Source: Sphingomonadaceae bacterium
Lineage (GTDB): Bacteria; Pseudomonadota; Alphaproteobacteria; Sphingomonadales; Sphingomonadaceae
DNA length: 64,000 bases
Reading direction: 5' to 3'
Assembly: GCA_947477745.1 (NCBI GenBank)
Contig: CANJUF010000012.1
Location: forward strand, 1 to 64,000
The translations under genes and the position numbers were made by a program. This document shows, one piece after another, positions 63,534 through 64,000 of this stretch. Below the pieces are notes generated by a model that saw only the letters and a list, made by a program, of their open reading frames with translations, was not told the DNA's origin and did not search any database. Numbering within the stretch: the stretch's first letter is position 1; each line of letters opens with the position of its first letter.

Positions 63534-64000
<467 letters not shown>

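Overview
The window is a dense stretch of bacterial chromosome with high GC, about 57 protein genes and almost no spare DNA; no gap without a gene exceeds about 230 bp. The protein set points to an alphaproteobacterium of the order Sphingomonadales, most likely Erythrobacteraceae or Novosphingobium-like. Grounds are an ALA synthase (C4 haem route), the lepB-rnc-era and plsY-dprA orders, an ornithine decarboxylase plus carboxynorspermidine-type polyamine pathway, a Coq4 homologue, ETF-QO and sphingomonad-style intergenic repeats. No rRNA, tRNA, CRISPR array, prophage or insertion sequence was seen.

Layout. 1-6200: pgi (minus), then lepB-rnc-era with a CoA-transferase and a secreted SGNH hydrolase appended. 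6200-12000: topA and plsY-dprA (minus), separated by a plus-strand dioxygenase/NTF2-like pair. 12150-16411: murI, a membrane-anchored metallo-beta-lactamase-fold protein that has lost its metal ligands, hemA, and a DUF2853-membrane-OmpA fusion. 16462-22819: a polyamine region with ornithine decarboxylase, carboxynorspermidine synthase, a macrodomain, DUF486 and nspC, with lemA/DUF3137 between. 22963-33404: MAPEG, Coq4, an oxidoreductase, an rRNA m5U methyltransferase, NAD(P)HX repair, ilvD, an amidohydrolase, a hutG-like gene and ispE. 33490-44559: cupin, an AT-richer membrane orphan, FGE-like protein, ETF-QO, a UDG-fold protein, slt, moaB, YbjN, radical SAM, a small stress-like membrane protein and an acyl-CoA synthetase. 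44583-64000: dnaE, Yip1, lolCD, purF-SDR, PilZ, cfa, phrB, PAP2, korAB, rppH, TPR, rsmB-like and the 3' part of guaB.

Most genes are housekeeping. Co-transcription is shown by many 4-nt (ATGA/GTGA) or 1-nt (TGATG) start/stop overlaps: rnc-era, CoA transferase-hydrolase, dioxygenase-NTF2, plsY-dprA, macrodomain-DUF486-nspC, ilvD-lipoprotein, ispE-hutG-like, purF-SDR and korA-korB.

The most unusual signals are non-coding or degenerate. A dispersed three-stem repeat (19441, 26652, 63395/63444) has one hairpin whose sequence differs between copies while pairing is kept. A structured leader precedes ornithine decarboxylase and can mask its Shine-Dalgarno sequence. A small membrane protein has a general-stress (EcfG-type) promoter motif. 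Two proteins look like enzymes whose active sites have been erased: one metallo-beta-lactamase fold and one uracil-DNA-glycosylase fold. All functional statements are from reading the sequence; no database search was run.
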